Shown: piece by piece, positions 50,236 through 60,287 of the stretch
Layout of the letters: each line of letters starts with the position of its first letter
Numbering within the stretch: position 1 is the stretch's first letter
Assembly: GCA_028285545.1 (NCBI GenBank)
Contig: JANQPA010000114.1
Coordinates: 92,233 to 156,232 of the forward strand
Reading direction: 5' to 3'
Source of the DNA: Saprospiraceae bacterium
GTDB lineage: Bacteria; Bacteroidota; Bacteroidia; Chitinophagales; Saprospiraceae
DNA length: 64,000 bases
Program-made: the position numbers and the translations under genes
The notes under the pieces: model-generated
What the model was told of the DNA's origin: nothing
The model's input: the letters and a program-made list of their open reading frames with translations, nothing else
Databases searched by the model: none

Positions 50236-52914
50236 TTACTCATCTAAGTCATCGATATGTTCTAAGAGCCAGGGGACATTATAAAAATGAGTCCAACCGA
50301 AGATACGCAAACCCATAGTCATTCCCCAAATGGTTGCTCTATGGCCAGCACCTTCTGCATAATTTTCTGCGCCTGGTAGATTACTGGCTTCTTCAAGAGC
50401 TAGTGCAATGGCCTTTTGAGTTTTCAATTCTTCAAAAGATTGTTTAAGCTCGTCTGTTCTTAATTGTTCCGCTCTTTTGACTGCCTCTCTGAGCAAACTT
50501 TCTTCTCCACATAATTCATATCCTAAAACAAGGGCAGAGATGGAAGCAAAATAGGATTCATATTCATGATTCCAATTGGCATTATCTCTAAGGGTTTGTG
50601 CATGAAGTATTAGAGCATGCCGCACCCTTTCGTCTTGTGTCATTTGAAGATATTTGCTTAACCCTCTTGTTACATAACATTGAGAGTATCCATAACGATC
50701 CATAACCAAGCTATTATACTGATCACATCCTGCTTGAAGCTTAAGCATGCGATCAACACGATCTTTCAGGTCCGTATAGTACTTTTCTTCTTTTGTGGCA
50801 TCCCATACTTCCACCAAATTCCAAACGGAAAGATATAACCTCCTACCAGTCAAACCATGCTCTCCCCAGATCCTTCTTGTATGTGAATCTGCAGTCAATT
50901 TAGCGATATCAAGTCCTCGGTGATAACCAGTCAAATAATAAGAGGCCAGCCACCCGGGAACCCAGACATGGGCACTTAGTAGGGCTGAATAATGCTGATT
51001 GGCATGTCTTCGACCTACTCCCAAAAAAGGCGTTGCTTTTTTCTCCTTTCCATGCTGCCAAAAATCTATTGCTTCATTGGTATCTCCAATATAGGGAGGA
51101 TCATTTGGCCAGTGAATATTGTCAATATCCATTGTGTGCCTACTGGCTGCTTCTCCAGACAAATAATATTTTCGATCACCAGTGCGCATATACTGCATCC
51201 AATACATAAAGTCGGTTGCAGGCTCATTACAGTTCCAATTGGACCAATTATTATTGAAAAAGAATCTCATATGGTCACCATAATCAAGGAGTCCATACCA
51301 GGGTTCCCATTTTTCACTAAATGAGATCCAATCAAATTTATATTCGAGCCCTCTTTCAAAGTCTTCATGATTTTCGTGGTACGGAGAAAAACTCCCATAC
51401 ACTTTACTATTGGAATAGGTCTCTGGGCTGGCATGAGCTGCAGGGGGATCGAGAAAATAATCCATTACTGTGGATATCTCTTCCTGAGCTAAGCCTGCAT
51501 CGTGAAAATGATAGACCAATTCAGTGGTTTTAGTCAATCCAGTAGCATAATTGTCTAATAAGCCAGCATCTGAACGGAGATTGGCTCTTTCAAAGCTCAT
51601 TGTTCCAGCATCAGGAGACCAAATATGGGCGTCAATCAATTTATTGGAGGGGTCAATACTTATGTCTTTAGGGTACTCCTCCAAAAAATTTCGCATCCCT
51701 ACGGCAATTCCCCATTTATCGTCTGACAAATCCATCCATCCTCCAGCTTTTTCGAAAGATTGTAAATTTTTTCCATTTGATGAAACACCCCCTTCAAAGC
51801 CCCCCATTACCTTTTCAGGACCAGAACTTTCCAAGGGAGGGATCCGTTTAGGTTGAGGTCCGTTTTGATAGACACTTATCTTTTGATCACCTTGAAGTTG
51901 GCTAGAAAAATATTGCCGATTTCCAGGTTGGCGCCAGGAACCATCGTAATAAGAGGTTGTAAATTGCAGATTTTCGTTTAAGTGATAATTTAAGCCTAAG
52001 CCAACGTTCGCAATTTGATCATTGGGTTCCATCCATCCTTTATCACTTGATACTCTTTCAGTTATGAGGTCTTCACTATCCATGATAGCAATGGCCGGAT
52101 GAATCCCGCTGCGTTCTGTATGTTTATCAGGGGTGCCCGTATAGGTAAACGTATGTAAAACCTTGATAAAAGATTTACCAGCAAAGGCATGAATTCTCAT
52201 AACGAAGGGGGAGGTTTCATTATCAGATCTCCCATATTCGTAATTTCCTTCAACTCTTAGAATAGCGTGTAGGGGGCCAGACCCTTTTTCTCTTACGGTA
52301 CGACTTACACTTGCTTTGGAGGCATCAATGCCGGCATCATCCAACATATCCAGGAAGGAACCTCTATTTTGCGGACTCACTGCAATGGTATCTTTTTGAT
52401 TTAAATCATCATTGGTGACATCATACATCACAGATTCCATAAATCCCCCAGGGCCTTTTTTAACTTTAAAATAAAGAGGGCCGGTATCTATTTCAGCAAA
52501 TCCCCGGGACCCCTGTCTTTGGGAGTTTTTAAATTTAATCCTAGGTCCCTTGATGGGGGCTCTGCATATTCCTTCACCATATTCAAGTTGGTAATTGGAT
52601 TGATCAGTAGCAAAGAAAAATACCCAAATCCATTTTACGCTTAAGTCCAGGGGAGCCCAGGTGCTCACCTCAGTTACCTGACATGGTATTTCCTTACCTT
52701 TGTCATCTAATAGGCGTATATTATCTGTAGTGTTTAAAGTTCCTTGTGCAAAAGGAATCCCAAGGGTAATGGGAGCTCCTTCTATGGATTCCTCAATCTG
52801 AATGGGAATACTATTTTTTGTGGTCTGCCTGCTGCATCCTGATAGCATTAAAAAGCTAAATAGCAAGCTGACCAACAAAGTATAGCCAATTGTTTTTGTT
52901 TTCGTTTTCTTCAT
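50236..52914 (-). CDS. PcRGLX/YetA-like (PL26-type) lipoprotein, putative exo-rhamnogalacturonan lyase
   Basis: An 892-residue protein with a lipoprotein signal ending in LSGC (Cys27). The N-terminal RIFT-barrel-like domain has the family pattern (ITLGIPFAQGTL, LLDDKGKEIPCQ, WAPLDLSVKWIWVFFF). A large alpha/alpha-type domain follows, with long helical repeats and many Trp, Tyr and His, for example NWSNWNCNEPATDFMYW and GVGRRHANQHYSALL. It matches the YetA/PcRGLX plan of polysaccharide lyase family 26, which releases unsaturated sugar from rhamnogalacturonan I ends. True specificity needs testing; the SusC/D and deacetylase partners support a glycan target. Confidence 0.78.
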   Translation of the reverse strand: MKKTKTKTIGYTLLVSLLFSFLMLSGCSRQTTKNSIPIQIEESIEGAPITLGIPFAQGTLNTTDNIRLLDDKGKEIPCQVTEVSTWAPLDLSVKWIWVFFFATDQSNYQLEYGEGICRAPIKGPRIKFKNSQRQGSRGFAEIDTGPLYFKVKKGPGGFMESVMYDVTNDDLNQKDTIAVSPQNRGSFLDMLDDAGIDASKASVSRTVREKGSGPLHAILRVEGNYEYGRSDNETSPFVMRIHAFAGKSFIKVLHTFTYTGTPDKHTERSGIHPAIAIMDSEDLITERVSSDKGWMEPNDQIANVGLGLNYHLNENLQFTTSYYDGSWRQPGNRQYFSSQLQGDQKISVYQNGPQPKRIPPLESSGPEKVMGGFEGGVSSNGKNLQSFEKAGGWMDLSDDKWGIAVGMRNFLEEYPKDISIDPSNKLIDAHIWSPDAGTMSFERANLRSDAGLLDNYATGLTKTTELVYHFHDAGLAQEEISTVMDYFLDPPAAHASPETYSNSKVYGSFSPYHENHEDFERGLEYKFDWISFSEKWEPWYGLLDYGDHMRFFFNNNWSNWNCNEPATDFMYWMQYMRTGDRKYYLSGEAASRHTMDIDNIHWPNDPPYIGDTNEAIDFWQHGKEKKATPFLGVGRRHANQHYSALLSAHVWVPGWLASYYLTGYHRGLDIAKLTADSHTRRIWGEHGLTGRRLYLSVWNLVEVWDATKEEKYYTDLKDRVDRMLKLQAGCDQYNSLVMDRYGYSQCYVTRGLSKYLQMTQDERVRHALILHAQTLRDNANWNHEYESYFASISALVLGYELCGEESLLREAVKRAEQLRTDELKQSFEELKTQKAIALALEEASNLPGAENYAEGAGHRATIWGMTMGLRIFGWTHFYNVPWLLEHIDDLDE

Positions 52915-52975
52915 GACTAGCGTTGTTCAAAGTTGGAGATGATGATTGTTGACAAAAAGAGTTCTCCTTTATATT

Positions 52976-53869
52976 TTAAGGTCTTATCTTACCTAACATT
53001 GGAAAGAATTGACGTATTTGCTCATCCGTTGGCTGCATCCCGTATTCAGCTATTTCAAAAGCTTCAATATAGGTGGCCTTATTTGCAGCTTCTTCGCCAT
53101 ACCATTTTATCAGTGATGCTCTTGCCTCTTCAGATATATTTTTACGACTTTTTATTCTTTTTGACAGCCATTCTCTTCTTTCGACTACGCCTTTAGGAAC
53201 CCTAAGATGACTGCGGCCATTGGTCCAGGGACCCCATTCGTACATTTGGGACTCATGTGCATCAAGAGCGTCTATTTTTTTCTCTATTACCTCATCTATG
53301 ATAACCGTTATTTCAGGCATGTGTGGATAAGGGCGTTGGAACCTGTCTTGCATGTATAAAAACAATGGGTTTTTCTCTAAAGGCGGAGTGTCAGGACATA
53401 CATTGGGTACAATCACCATATAACTGGCATCAATGACCACTTTGCCTGCATTGCGATGATCAGGATGGTAATCATTAGGACGTAAACCTAATACTATATC
53501 TGCATTCCATTCCCTGATTTTTCTAATAACCTGATGACGTACCTGCAGTGTGGGCATCAGTTCTGCATCATGGTTATCAAGGGTCTCGTATTCGGCAATA
53601 CCCAATCTTTTACCAGCTTCTTTGGCTTCAGCACGTCTTCTGTTACCTAAAGCACCCCCTCCCTGACTTTGGTGGCCGGCATCACCGCTGGTAAGAGATA
53701 AAAATTTAACCTGATGTCCCATTTTGGCGAAAAGAGCAGCCGCTCCTCCAAATTTTGAGTCACAATCATCAGGATGAGCACCAATAGCAATAATTCGTAA
53801 AGGTTCTTGTGAATAAGCTATTCCCACAAATAGGAATAATATTAAAGTTGAGAATAATAACTTTTTCAT
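52976..53869 (-). CDS. Secreted PIG-L family deacetylase
   Basis: A 297-residue protein with a signal peptide (LILFLFVGIAYS, likely cut near residue 20), unlike the cytoplasmic PIG-L gene at 22.9 kb. The zinc motif is canonical (GAHPDDCDSKFGG), the distal site is NDYHPDHRNAG, and LSLTSGDAGHQSQGGG forms the catalytic loop. It probably removes acetyl groups from a sugar or glycan fragment in the periplasm or at the cell surface. It is the first degradative gene after SusCD, separated from SusD by a strong terminator-like palindrome. Confidence 0.9.
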   Translation of the reverse strand: MKKLLFSTLILFLFVGIAYSQEPLRIIAIGAHPDDCDSKFGGAAALFAKMGHQVKFLSLTSGDAGHQSQGGGALGNRRRAEAKEAGKRLGIAEYETLDNHDAELMPTLQVRHQVIRKIREWNADIVLGLRPNDYHPDHRNAGKVVIDASYMVIVPNVCPDTPPLEKNPLFLYMQDRFQRPYPHMPEITVIIDEVIEKKIDALDAHESQMYEWGPWTNGRSHLRVPKGVVERREWLSKRIKSRKNISEEARASLIKWYGEEAANKATYIEAFEIAEYGMQPTDEQIRQFFPMLGKIRP

Positions 53870-53910
53870 ATAAATGGATTATGAAGGTAAAAAGGAATGG
53901 GGGTTATTAT

Positions 53911-53948
53911 TTTTTTTGAGAGCGTTTTTTAAAAACGCTCTCAAAAAA
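53911..53948 (-). terminator. Strong bidirectional terminator after SusD
   Basis: GAGAGCG and CGCTCTC, extended by T and A runs on both sides, form a near-perfect long palindrome with T tracts in either direction. It lies 22 nt after the SusD stop. It probably sets SusCD expression above that of the downstream genes. Confidence 0.82.
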
Positions 53949-53969
53949 TAACATTGACTGACTAGATAA

Positions 53970-55346
53970 TTAATATCCAGGATTCTGTACGAAATTGGAA
54001 TTCAAATCCAGCTCTCTTTGAGGAATAGCAAACAATAATTTACCATTTACAGGTTTTCCCTGAGCAGACATAACTGCTTCTGCTACCCCAAACCTAAGTA
54101 GATCTGCCCAGCGATGATTTTCAAAGGCTAACTCTACTCGTCTTTCTTGTAATAATTTTTCTGAAAAAGTTCCAGGTGTATTCGCATCAATGGCTCCAAG
54201 TCCAGCTCTGGCACGAACCTGGTTGATTAAATCATAAGCTTCGGTACCTTCTCCTAAAGCTTCAGCTAGCATTAGTAATACATCTGCATATCTAAAAACA
54301 ATCCAATTATTAGCGGCATCATCTTCACTGAATGAATTGGTTAGACCATATTTGATGGTCCAGCCTTCCACATCATCAGTTACCCCATCAAGAGAGGCTG
54401 CAAATCTGGCATCACCTGTTTCATAAGCATCGGATAGGTCTCTTTCAGGAATATTACGAAGACCAGAGGTAACGGCACCTGCTAAATCTCCATTAAATTG
54501 ATTGGTGAAATTATTACCCTGATCACCAAATCCACCTTCAAATTCAACCTCAAAAATAGACTCAGAATTGTGTTCATTTTCAATACCCCAAATGTCAGCA
54601 TAATCAGCTACTAAACTATAACCATATCCCATTACTCTTCTTAATGCAGTTTCGGCATTTGAATTGTCACCAGTTGTTAGGTAAATTTTGGCTAACAAAG
54701 TTCCAGCAGCCCCTTTGGTAGCACGTCCTACATCATTTCCTGAATAACTTTGAGGTAATTTGGTCTCTGCCTCTGTCAAATCACTAATTAACTGAGCGTA
54801 TACAGAACTCGCCCCTACTTGAGTATGCTGCTGACCTTCTTCAACGGAAGCTGTTTCTGTCAATACCAAAGGAATATTACCGAAGGCAACTGCCAGATGA
54901 TAATAGTACAAGGATCTTAAAAATAGAGCTTCTCCTCTAAGACGCTCCTTGAATGTACCATCGGAAAATTCTACATCATCAATTCTTGCTAGAACAATAT
55001 TGGCCCTTGCAATACCCAAATATGATTCATTCCAGGCGGCTTCTGTTATATCACTAGTAGCAATATCTGTGAATTTGTCAAATACAGTAATCTCCTCCGC
55101 CAATCCAGTACCATCCCAGAAAGTATTATCTGAACGCAACTCCTGCAACACCCAATAGCTCTGATTATAACAACCATCAGATTTCAGGGTATTGTAAACG
55201 GCATTAACTGCAACTTCAATATCACTCGCTGAATTATAGAATATTCCGACATTACGCTGCGAGATAGGAGCTAAATCCGTAAAATTATCTGAACAGGACA
55301 TCATCCCGCCAATAAGTATTATGGATAGAATATATTTTAATTTCAT
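53970..55346 (-). CDS. SusD/RagB family outer-membrane glycan-binding lipoprotein
   Basis: A 458-residue lipoprotein (Cys18 after GGMMS). Seen: the TPR-rich SusD fold with LRGEALFLRSLYYYHLAVAF and ATKGAAGTLLAKIYLTTGDN, and the C-terminal region IVFRYADVLLMLAEAL, LLQERRVELAFENHRWADLL and FAIPQRELDLNSN. It sits on the cell surface as the lid of the SusC channel and captures glycan or peptide ligands. It immediately follows susC in the operon. The ligand is not predictable from sequence. Confidence 0.95.
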   Translation of the reverse strand: MKLKYILSIILIGGMMSCSDNFTDLAPISQRNVGIFYNSASDIEVAVNAVYNTLKSDGCYNQSYWVLQELRSDNTFWDGTGLAEEITVFDKFTDIATSDITEAAWNESYLGIARANIVLARIDDVEFSDGTFKERLRGEALFLRSLYYYHLAVAFGNIPLVLTETASVEEGQQHTQVGASSVYAQLISDLTEAETKLPQSYSGNDVGRATKGAAGTLLAKIYLTTGDNSNAETALRRVMGYGYSLVADYADIWGIENEHNSESIFEVEFEGGFGDQGNNFTNQFNGDLAGAVTSGLRNIPERDLSDAYETGDARFAASLDGVTDDVEGWTIKYGLTNSFSEDDAANNWIVFRYADVLLMLAEALGEGTEAYDLINQVRARAGLGAIDANTPGTFSEKLLQERRVELAFENHRWADLLRFGVAEAVMSAQGKPVNGKLLFAIPQRELDLNSNFVQNPGY

Positions 55347-55427
55347 TTTGTTATCGTTTAATTATGAACTATAAAAAATAGCACCTGCACTTTTCTTGCC
55401 CTCTTTATTTTCTTAATTCTGAAAATA

Positions 55428-58400
55428 TTAGAATGACGCATTCACACCAAAAGTAAATACTCTTGATAATGGATAAGCACCATAATCTTCTCCCTGTACA
55501 TTTACATTTTCTCCATTGTTATTAACTTCAGGATTATATCCTAAGTAATCCGTAGAAGTAAATAGGTTAGTACCGGAAGCATAAATGCGAAGTCCTGAAA
55601 ATGTTCCTCCAAATGCTGTATTTGGAAATGTATAAGAAAGAGTCACATTTCGTAAGCGTAAATAGGAAGCATCTTCTACCTGATAATTAGACGGTCTGTT
55701 ATTGCTGTTACCAGTTTGGCGGTTGGCTCTAGGAATTTGACCGTTTCCGGGATTTTCAGGAGATCTCCAGCGATTCACCCATTCTCTATAGCTATTGTAG
55801 TTAGCTTCGCCATTACCCATATGTCTACGAGTAAGGTTCAGTACATCAGATCCTTCTACTCCCTGTATCAAGAAACTGAAGGTGAAATTCTCATAAGAGA
55901 AGGTATTGGTCATACCGTAAGTGAAATCAGGAAGGTAATTACCTGTTATTGTACGGTCACTGGCATTGATGAAACCATCGCCATTGACATCTTGCCATCT
56001 GAAGTCTCCAGGGCGTGGAGTAGCGATTTGATCAATTGGTCCTGCATCAATTTCGGCTTGTGTTTGATAAATTCCATCCGTAACATAACCAAAATAGCTA
56101 CCCAGAGGAGAGCCAATTTGAGTAATATGGCGATTTCCTGCACCACCGGAACTTAAAATAGGATCACCTGAAGGTCCTAATTTAGTCACTTCATTATCCA
56201 GGGTAGCGAAGTTAATATCTGTGGTCCACTTTAATTTTCCAGTAGTATTTCTACTGGTTAATGTGAATTCAATTCCTTTATTCACTACCTCTCCAATATT
56301 AGTAAGTGCATTGGTAAATCCTAAGGCGGCAGGAATTTGAACTGCCAGCAGGAGATCAGAAGTAGTAGCATTAAAATATTCAACAGAGCCGTAAATTCGA
56401 TCTTCCCAAAGCCCGAAATCAAGACCAATATTATAAGAACTTGTTTTTTCCCAACTTAACTCTTGATTACTAATAGTAGCAGGTGAAATACCATTTACCA
56501 CATTTCCTCCAAAAGTATAATTGGATTGATCCAATAAACCAATTGAAGCATAATTAGGAATTAAGAAGTTTCCAGTTTCACCCCAGCTAGCTCTTAATTT
56601 TAGATCGGTTAACCAGTTTGAACTGATGCTTTCCGAAATTCTCCATCCTACAGAAACGGAAGGGAAAACACCGGTTTTGTTACCTGCACCAAAACGTGAA
56701 GATTTATCAGTACGGATCGATGCCGTTGCTAAAAAACGATTATTAAAATCATAATTGACTCTTGCCAGGATAGAAACCAATGACCATTCCTCCTGAGCAG
56801 CAGTACCTTGTACCACTTGTCCGCCACTAATCGTATTTACCAGGTCATCAGGGAAATTATCTGCGATAATTGTATTGATGTCAATGTTCTCTTTTTGAGC
56901 TGTATATCCAGCAACAGCTGTTATTGAATGGCCAGCTCCAAGAGTCGTAGAGTAGGATAGGGTCTGCTCTGCCAGCCAGTTTACACTTTCTGAAGAACTA
57001 GATTGTCCATAAGGCTCTCCGGAAGTAGCTGTTCTATACAAAAGGCTATTTTTACGGAAAAAATTACGCTTGTAATTATTGATATCAATTCCAAGAAAGG
57101 TTTTGAAGGTTAGCCCTTCAGCCAGGTCGTACTCTAGGAATACATTACCTAATGTTCTAAATTGGTTCAACCGATCATCAACGGCTTCAATAATGGCTAA
57201 TGGATTACTAGCGGATGAAAATGAGGAGGTCTGCCCATCACTTGTTAGCAAATAACTTTGGTTGGCCAACTGGTTGGGGGTTCCATCTGCATTATAAGGA
57301 TTAACAGTAGGTGAATGCACAATTCCTGAGTATACAATCCCGGGAGGACGAGCGAAGTAAGGAGATCCAGCTGGTAATTTATCAGAAGTAGTGAAAGATG
57401 GATTTAAATTAACTCCAATTCTTAGTTTTTCACTGATATCTGCATTTAAATTCATGCGGAAGCTGTAGCGATCAAATCCTGAACCTTCAATAATTCCATT
57501 TTGATTGAAAAAGTTTCCAGATACATAATAGCTAAGATTTTCCGAGCCTCCTGCTACAGAAAGGTTATGGCTTTGAAGTAGGGCATCATTAAATAGAAGA
57601 TCCTGCCAGTCTGTATCTGTGCCATCTGGGTTGGTTACATCTTCAGCCAATCTCCATGCACCATTAGAACGCATTGAATTAGGATCATTGGCACTAGCTC
57701 CTGGGTTTGCCTGTAAATAGGCATTATTGGTCGCTTCTCTGTTGTATTCAATCAATTCGGCAGCATTCATTAAATCTAATCTATTGGCAACAGATTGAGA
57801 ACCAACAAATGCATCATAAGAAATTCTGGGCTTACCATTACGGTTTCCTTTCTTAGTGGTAATTAAAATAACACCATTAGACCCACGGGATCCATAAATG
57901 GAAGCTGCAGCGGCATCCTTAAGCACTTGAATAGACTCAATATCATTTGGACTTAAGGTTGCTAAGGGGTTTTGAGTAGGAGGACGGAAACGACCACTTC
58001 CTCTACGGAAATTATCACCCTGTACTCCAAGATCTACATTTTTCGAAATTGGGAAACCATCTACTACAAATAATGGCTCGGTTCCAGCAGATATAGATCC
58101 TACACCTCTTACTCGAATAGTAGGGCCTGCTCCAGGCTCTCCACTCGTTTCACTAACCTGAACACCTGCAAGTTGTCCTTGAATGGCATTTTCAAAATTA
58201 GATAAAGGAAGATCTTGAATTTGTTGAGCGGAAAGAGTAGCCACGGCACCAGTGATATCTCCTTTTTGCTGACGACCATAACCAACTACGATTACTTCAT
58301 CTAGAGCAGAAACACTCCCCGCTAGAGTAACGTTATAAACGGTGTTTCCGGCAGAAATAGTAAGTTCCGAAGATTCATAACCTGTATAGGAGAAAATCAA

Positions 58401-59018
58401 AGTTGCTCCGTCGGCTACATCTATTTGGTAAGCTCCTGTCGCATCTGTAAAGGTACCATTAGTAGTTCCTTTTTCTTGTACCGTTGCTCCTATTAGAGGT
58501 TCACCATCAGGGCCTGTTACAGTTCCTGTAACTTGGATATCGGCGGTGAGCTCTTGTAGGGTAGTTTTGATGGTAGAGAATTGTCGTATCGGGTCGTTTG
58601 GATTATTCCTTTGTATTTTTAGGTTTCCTTCTTCTTCTAGTTTATTAATTTGTTTTATTTTCTTCCGTAATTTTTTTACGGTTCCTTTTCCTTTTCGGGT
58701 ATCCTTATAAATAACGTAATACCGAGTGTCCAACAATTCATATCGCAGGCCGGTATTTTCCAAAAGCCTATTGATGCTGAGATCTAGATCGGCCTCATCA
58801 AAGGTTTTGTCGTCCACCTTGATATTTTTGACAAGGTCGACTTCATAAGTAAAGAAAACCTGAAACTTTTCACTTAATTCTTTTAAGGCTTCTATTAAAG
58901 GTTTGTCTCCCGGACCTGCTAGTGCATCACTTTTCGAAAAAGCCTGCATCGGTAACTGAGTCAGAAGACCTACCAACAAAAAGGCATAAAAGCATGGTTT
59001 AAAAGTTTTCATAGACAT
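55428..59018 (-). CDS. SusC/RagA TonB-linked outer-membrane transporter with N-terminal STN domain
   Basis: A 1196-residue protein. The signal peptide ends around MQAFSKS. An STN (secretin/TonB short) signalling domain covers about residues 40-107 (LIEALKELSEKFQVFFTYEV, LSINRLLENTGLRYELL). A carboxypeptidase-regulatory-like domain (VTGTVTGPDGEPLIGATV) comes next, then the plug (NAIQGQLAGVQVSETSGEPG, IRVRGVGSISAGTEPLFVVD) and a 22-strand-type beta-barrel ending in a terminal Phe. The STN domain contacts a FecR protein in the periplasm, and a FecR gene lies just upstream, so ligand import should be coupled to sigma-factor release. The imported glycan is unknown. Confidence 0.95.
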   Translation of the reverse strand: MSMKTFKPCFYAFLLVGLLTQLPMQAFSKSDALAGPGDKPLIEALKELSEKFQVFFTYEVDLVKNIKVDDKTFDEADLDLSINRLLENTGLRYELLDTRYYVIYKDTRKGKGTVKKLRKKIKQINKLEEEGNLKIQRNNPNDPIRQFSTIKTTLQELTADIQVTGTVTGPDGEPLIGATVQEKGTTNGTFTDATGAYQIDVADGATLIFSYTGYESSELTISAGNTVYNVTLAGSVSALDEVIVVGYGRQQKGDITGAVATLSAQQIQDLPLSNFENAIQGQLAGVQVSETSGEPGAGPTIRVRGVGSISAGTEPLFVVDGFPISKNVDLGVQGDNFRRGSGRFRPPTQNPLATLSPNDIESIQVLKDAAAASIYGSRGSNGVILITTKKGNRNGKPRISYDAFVGSQSVANRLDLMNAAELIEYNREATNNAYLQANPGASANDPNSMRSNGAWRLAEDVTNPDGTDTDWQDLLFNDALLQSHNLSVAGGSENLSYYVSGNFFNQNGIIEGSGFDRYSFRMNLNADISEKLRIGVNLNPSFTTSDKLPAGSPYFARPPGIVYSGIVHSPTVNPYNADGTPNQLANQSYLLTSDGQTSSFSSASNPLAIIEAVDDRLNQFRTLGNVFLEYDLAEGLTFKTFLGIDINNYKRNFFRKNSLLYRTATSGEPYGQSSSSESVNWLAEQTLSYSTTLGAGHSITAVAGYTAQKENIDINTIIADNFPDDLVNTISGGQVVQGTAAQEEWSLVSILARVNYDFNNRFLATASIRTDKSSRFGAGNKTGVFPSVSVGWRISESISSNWLTDLKLRASWGETGNFLIPNYASIGLLDQSNYTFGGNVVNGISPATISNQELSWEKTSSYNIGLDFGLWEDRIYGSVEYFNATTSDLLLAVQIPAALGFTNALTNIGEVVNKGIEFTLTSRNTTGKLKWTTDINFATLDNEVTKLGPSGDPILSSGGAGNRHITQIGSPLGSYFGYVTDGIYQTQAEIDAGPIDQIATPRPGDFRWQDVNGDGFINASDRTITGNYLPDFTYGMTNTFSYENFTFSFLIQGVEGSDVLNLTRRHMGNGEANYNSYREWVNRWRSPENPGNGQIPRANRQTGNSNNRPSNYQVEDASYLRLRNVTLSYTFPNTAFGGTFSGLRIYASGTNLFTSTDYLGYNPEVNNNGENVNVQGEDYGAYPLSRVFTFGVNASF

Positions 59019-59089
59019 TAGATTTTAGATTTAAGTACTATCGCTTTTTTTTGGATCATACGTGTTATAAAGTAAGATTCATTAATTGG

Positions 59090-60046
59090 TTATTCATCTA
59101 ATTTTTGGCGTATAAGGTAATGGTCATCAATCTTTTCAATTTTTACGCTCAAACTAAATTCAATGGATTTCAATACCGTATTCAAATTATCCAATGGAGC
59201 TCCTCCAGCAAGGACTCTTTCTTTTAGCTTAGGATGCTCTAAGGAAAATTCAATCCCATAATGATCTCCAACTTTTTGTATTATTTCTCCAAGGGTTTTG
59301 CCGTCATAGATAATTGCCCCATCTTTCCAGGAGGAGTGAGACTTTACTTTTACCGCAGTTTCTCTTTCAAGGATTTTAGTTTTTTTGGAAGAGTAAGAAA
59401 TTAGATCTCCGGGTTGCATTAACTCTTCTTGTCCATCATGAAGATTTAGTTTGATACTTCCTTCTTCTAAAACTACTTTTGTTTTTTGGTGTCGGCTATT
59501 GATATTAAAAGCTGTACCCAAGACCTCTACTATCAAGTCTTCGGTATGAACAAGAAATATTTCTTGAGTGACAGGTAATTTCATTACATCAAAAAAGGCT
59601 TCTCCCTTAAGCCAGATCTCTCTGGGGTTTTTATAAAAAAACTTTATTTCAGAATTTGCATTTAGTATTACTGTTGAACCATCTGGTAAATCTAGACATT
59701 CCGTTTCGCCAAATTTAGTTTGATATACAAATTTCTCTCCGCGATTTAGTTCCCTTAAACCAAAATAGCTTACTAAAAGAATTAATATAGCGGCAGCCGC
59801 ACTCCATCTTAATAATCGGGATTTGGATCTGATATAAATTAACTTTTTGGACGTTTGCCTTTTATCCATTTTGTTTTGGATGTTGGAAATTATCCTATCC
59901 TTGATTTCCTGCTTTTCTTCACTCGAAATATTAATAGATTCTTCATCGAACGATTCGTACCAACGATCAAAAAGTTTTTTCCCTTGGGGACTAGGATCCC
60001 CACTAAGGAATTTTCTAACTTTTTGTTCAATTTCTCTTAAGCTCAT
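59090..60046 (-). CDS. FecR-type anti-sigma factor
   Basis: A 318-residue single-span membrane protein. The cytoplasmic N-terminus (about residues 1-75) has a KKLFDRWYESFDEESIN region. One membrane helix (WSAAAAILILLVSYFGL, about residues 80-96) leads to a periplasmic FecR domain with CLDLPDGSTVILNANSEIKF, REIWLKGEAFFDV and VEVLGTAFNINS, followed by a C-terminal domain resembling the STN fold (LKERVLAGGAPLDNLNTVLK). It holds the ECF sigma factor until the SusC STN domain signals. The order sigma, FecR, SusC is standard for such loci. Confidence 0.93.
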   Translation of the reverse strand: MSLREIEQKVRKFLSGDPSPQGKKLFDRWYESFDEESINISSEEKQEIKDRIISNIQNKMDKRQTSKKLIYIRSKSRLLRWSAAAAILILLVSYFGLRELNRGEKFVYQTKFGETECLDLPDGSTVILNANSEIKFFYKNPREIWLKGEAFFDVMKLPVTQEIFLVHTEDLIVEVLGTAFNINSRHQKTKVVLEEGSIKLNLHDGQEELMQPGDLISYSSKKTKILERETAVKVKSHSSWKDGAIIYDGKTLGEIIQKVGDHYGIEFSLEHPKLKERVLAGGAPLDNLNTVLKSIEFSLSVKIEKIDDHYLIRQKLDE

Positions 60047-60287
60047 GCCAGATTAGGTTTGCGCGGTTAATAATATGTCGTTTTAATAATCGATATCCCC
60101 TACGCAATGAGGGATTTTTTTTTGCAGAGTCCACATTTTATTTGTATTCAATGATGAAAAAAGTGGTTTAATACAATAAAATGGAGGATTTGAGGCTGAA
60201 GTCTATTCAGTAATTATTTGTGTTTAATAATATAGTGGATTATGACTTAGGTTGACCATAAGGAAGATGGGCTACAATATTGTTGAA
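60047..60287. other. Spacer between sigma-factor and FecR genes with a hairpin
   Basis: ATCCC (60095-60099) and GGGAT (60111-60115) enclose CCTACGCAATGA and are followed by nine T on the plus strand. In minus-strand RNA the hairpin is preceded by an A tract. It may be a terminator for antisense transcription or a structured leader of fecR. The promoter recognised by the ECF sigma factor is probably in this gap, but I cannot define it. Confidence 0.45.

Noticed and set aside
55716..56156. Plus-strand frame of 146 codons inside the SusC gene
   Set aside because: It is antisense to well-conserved beta-barrel sequence, has no recognisable domain and no upstream signals.
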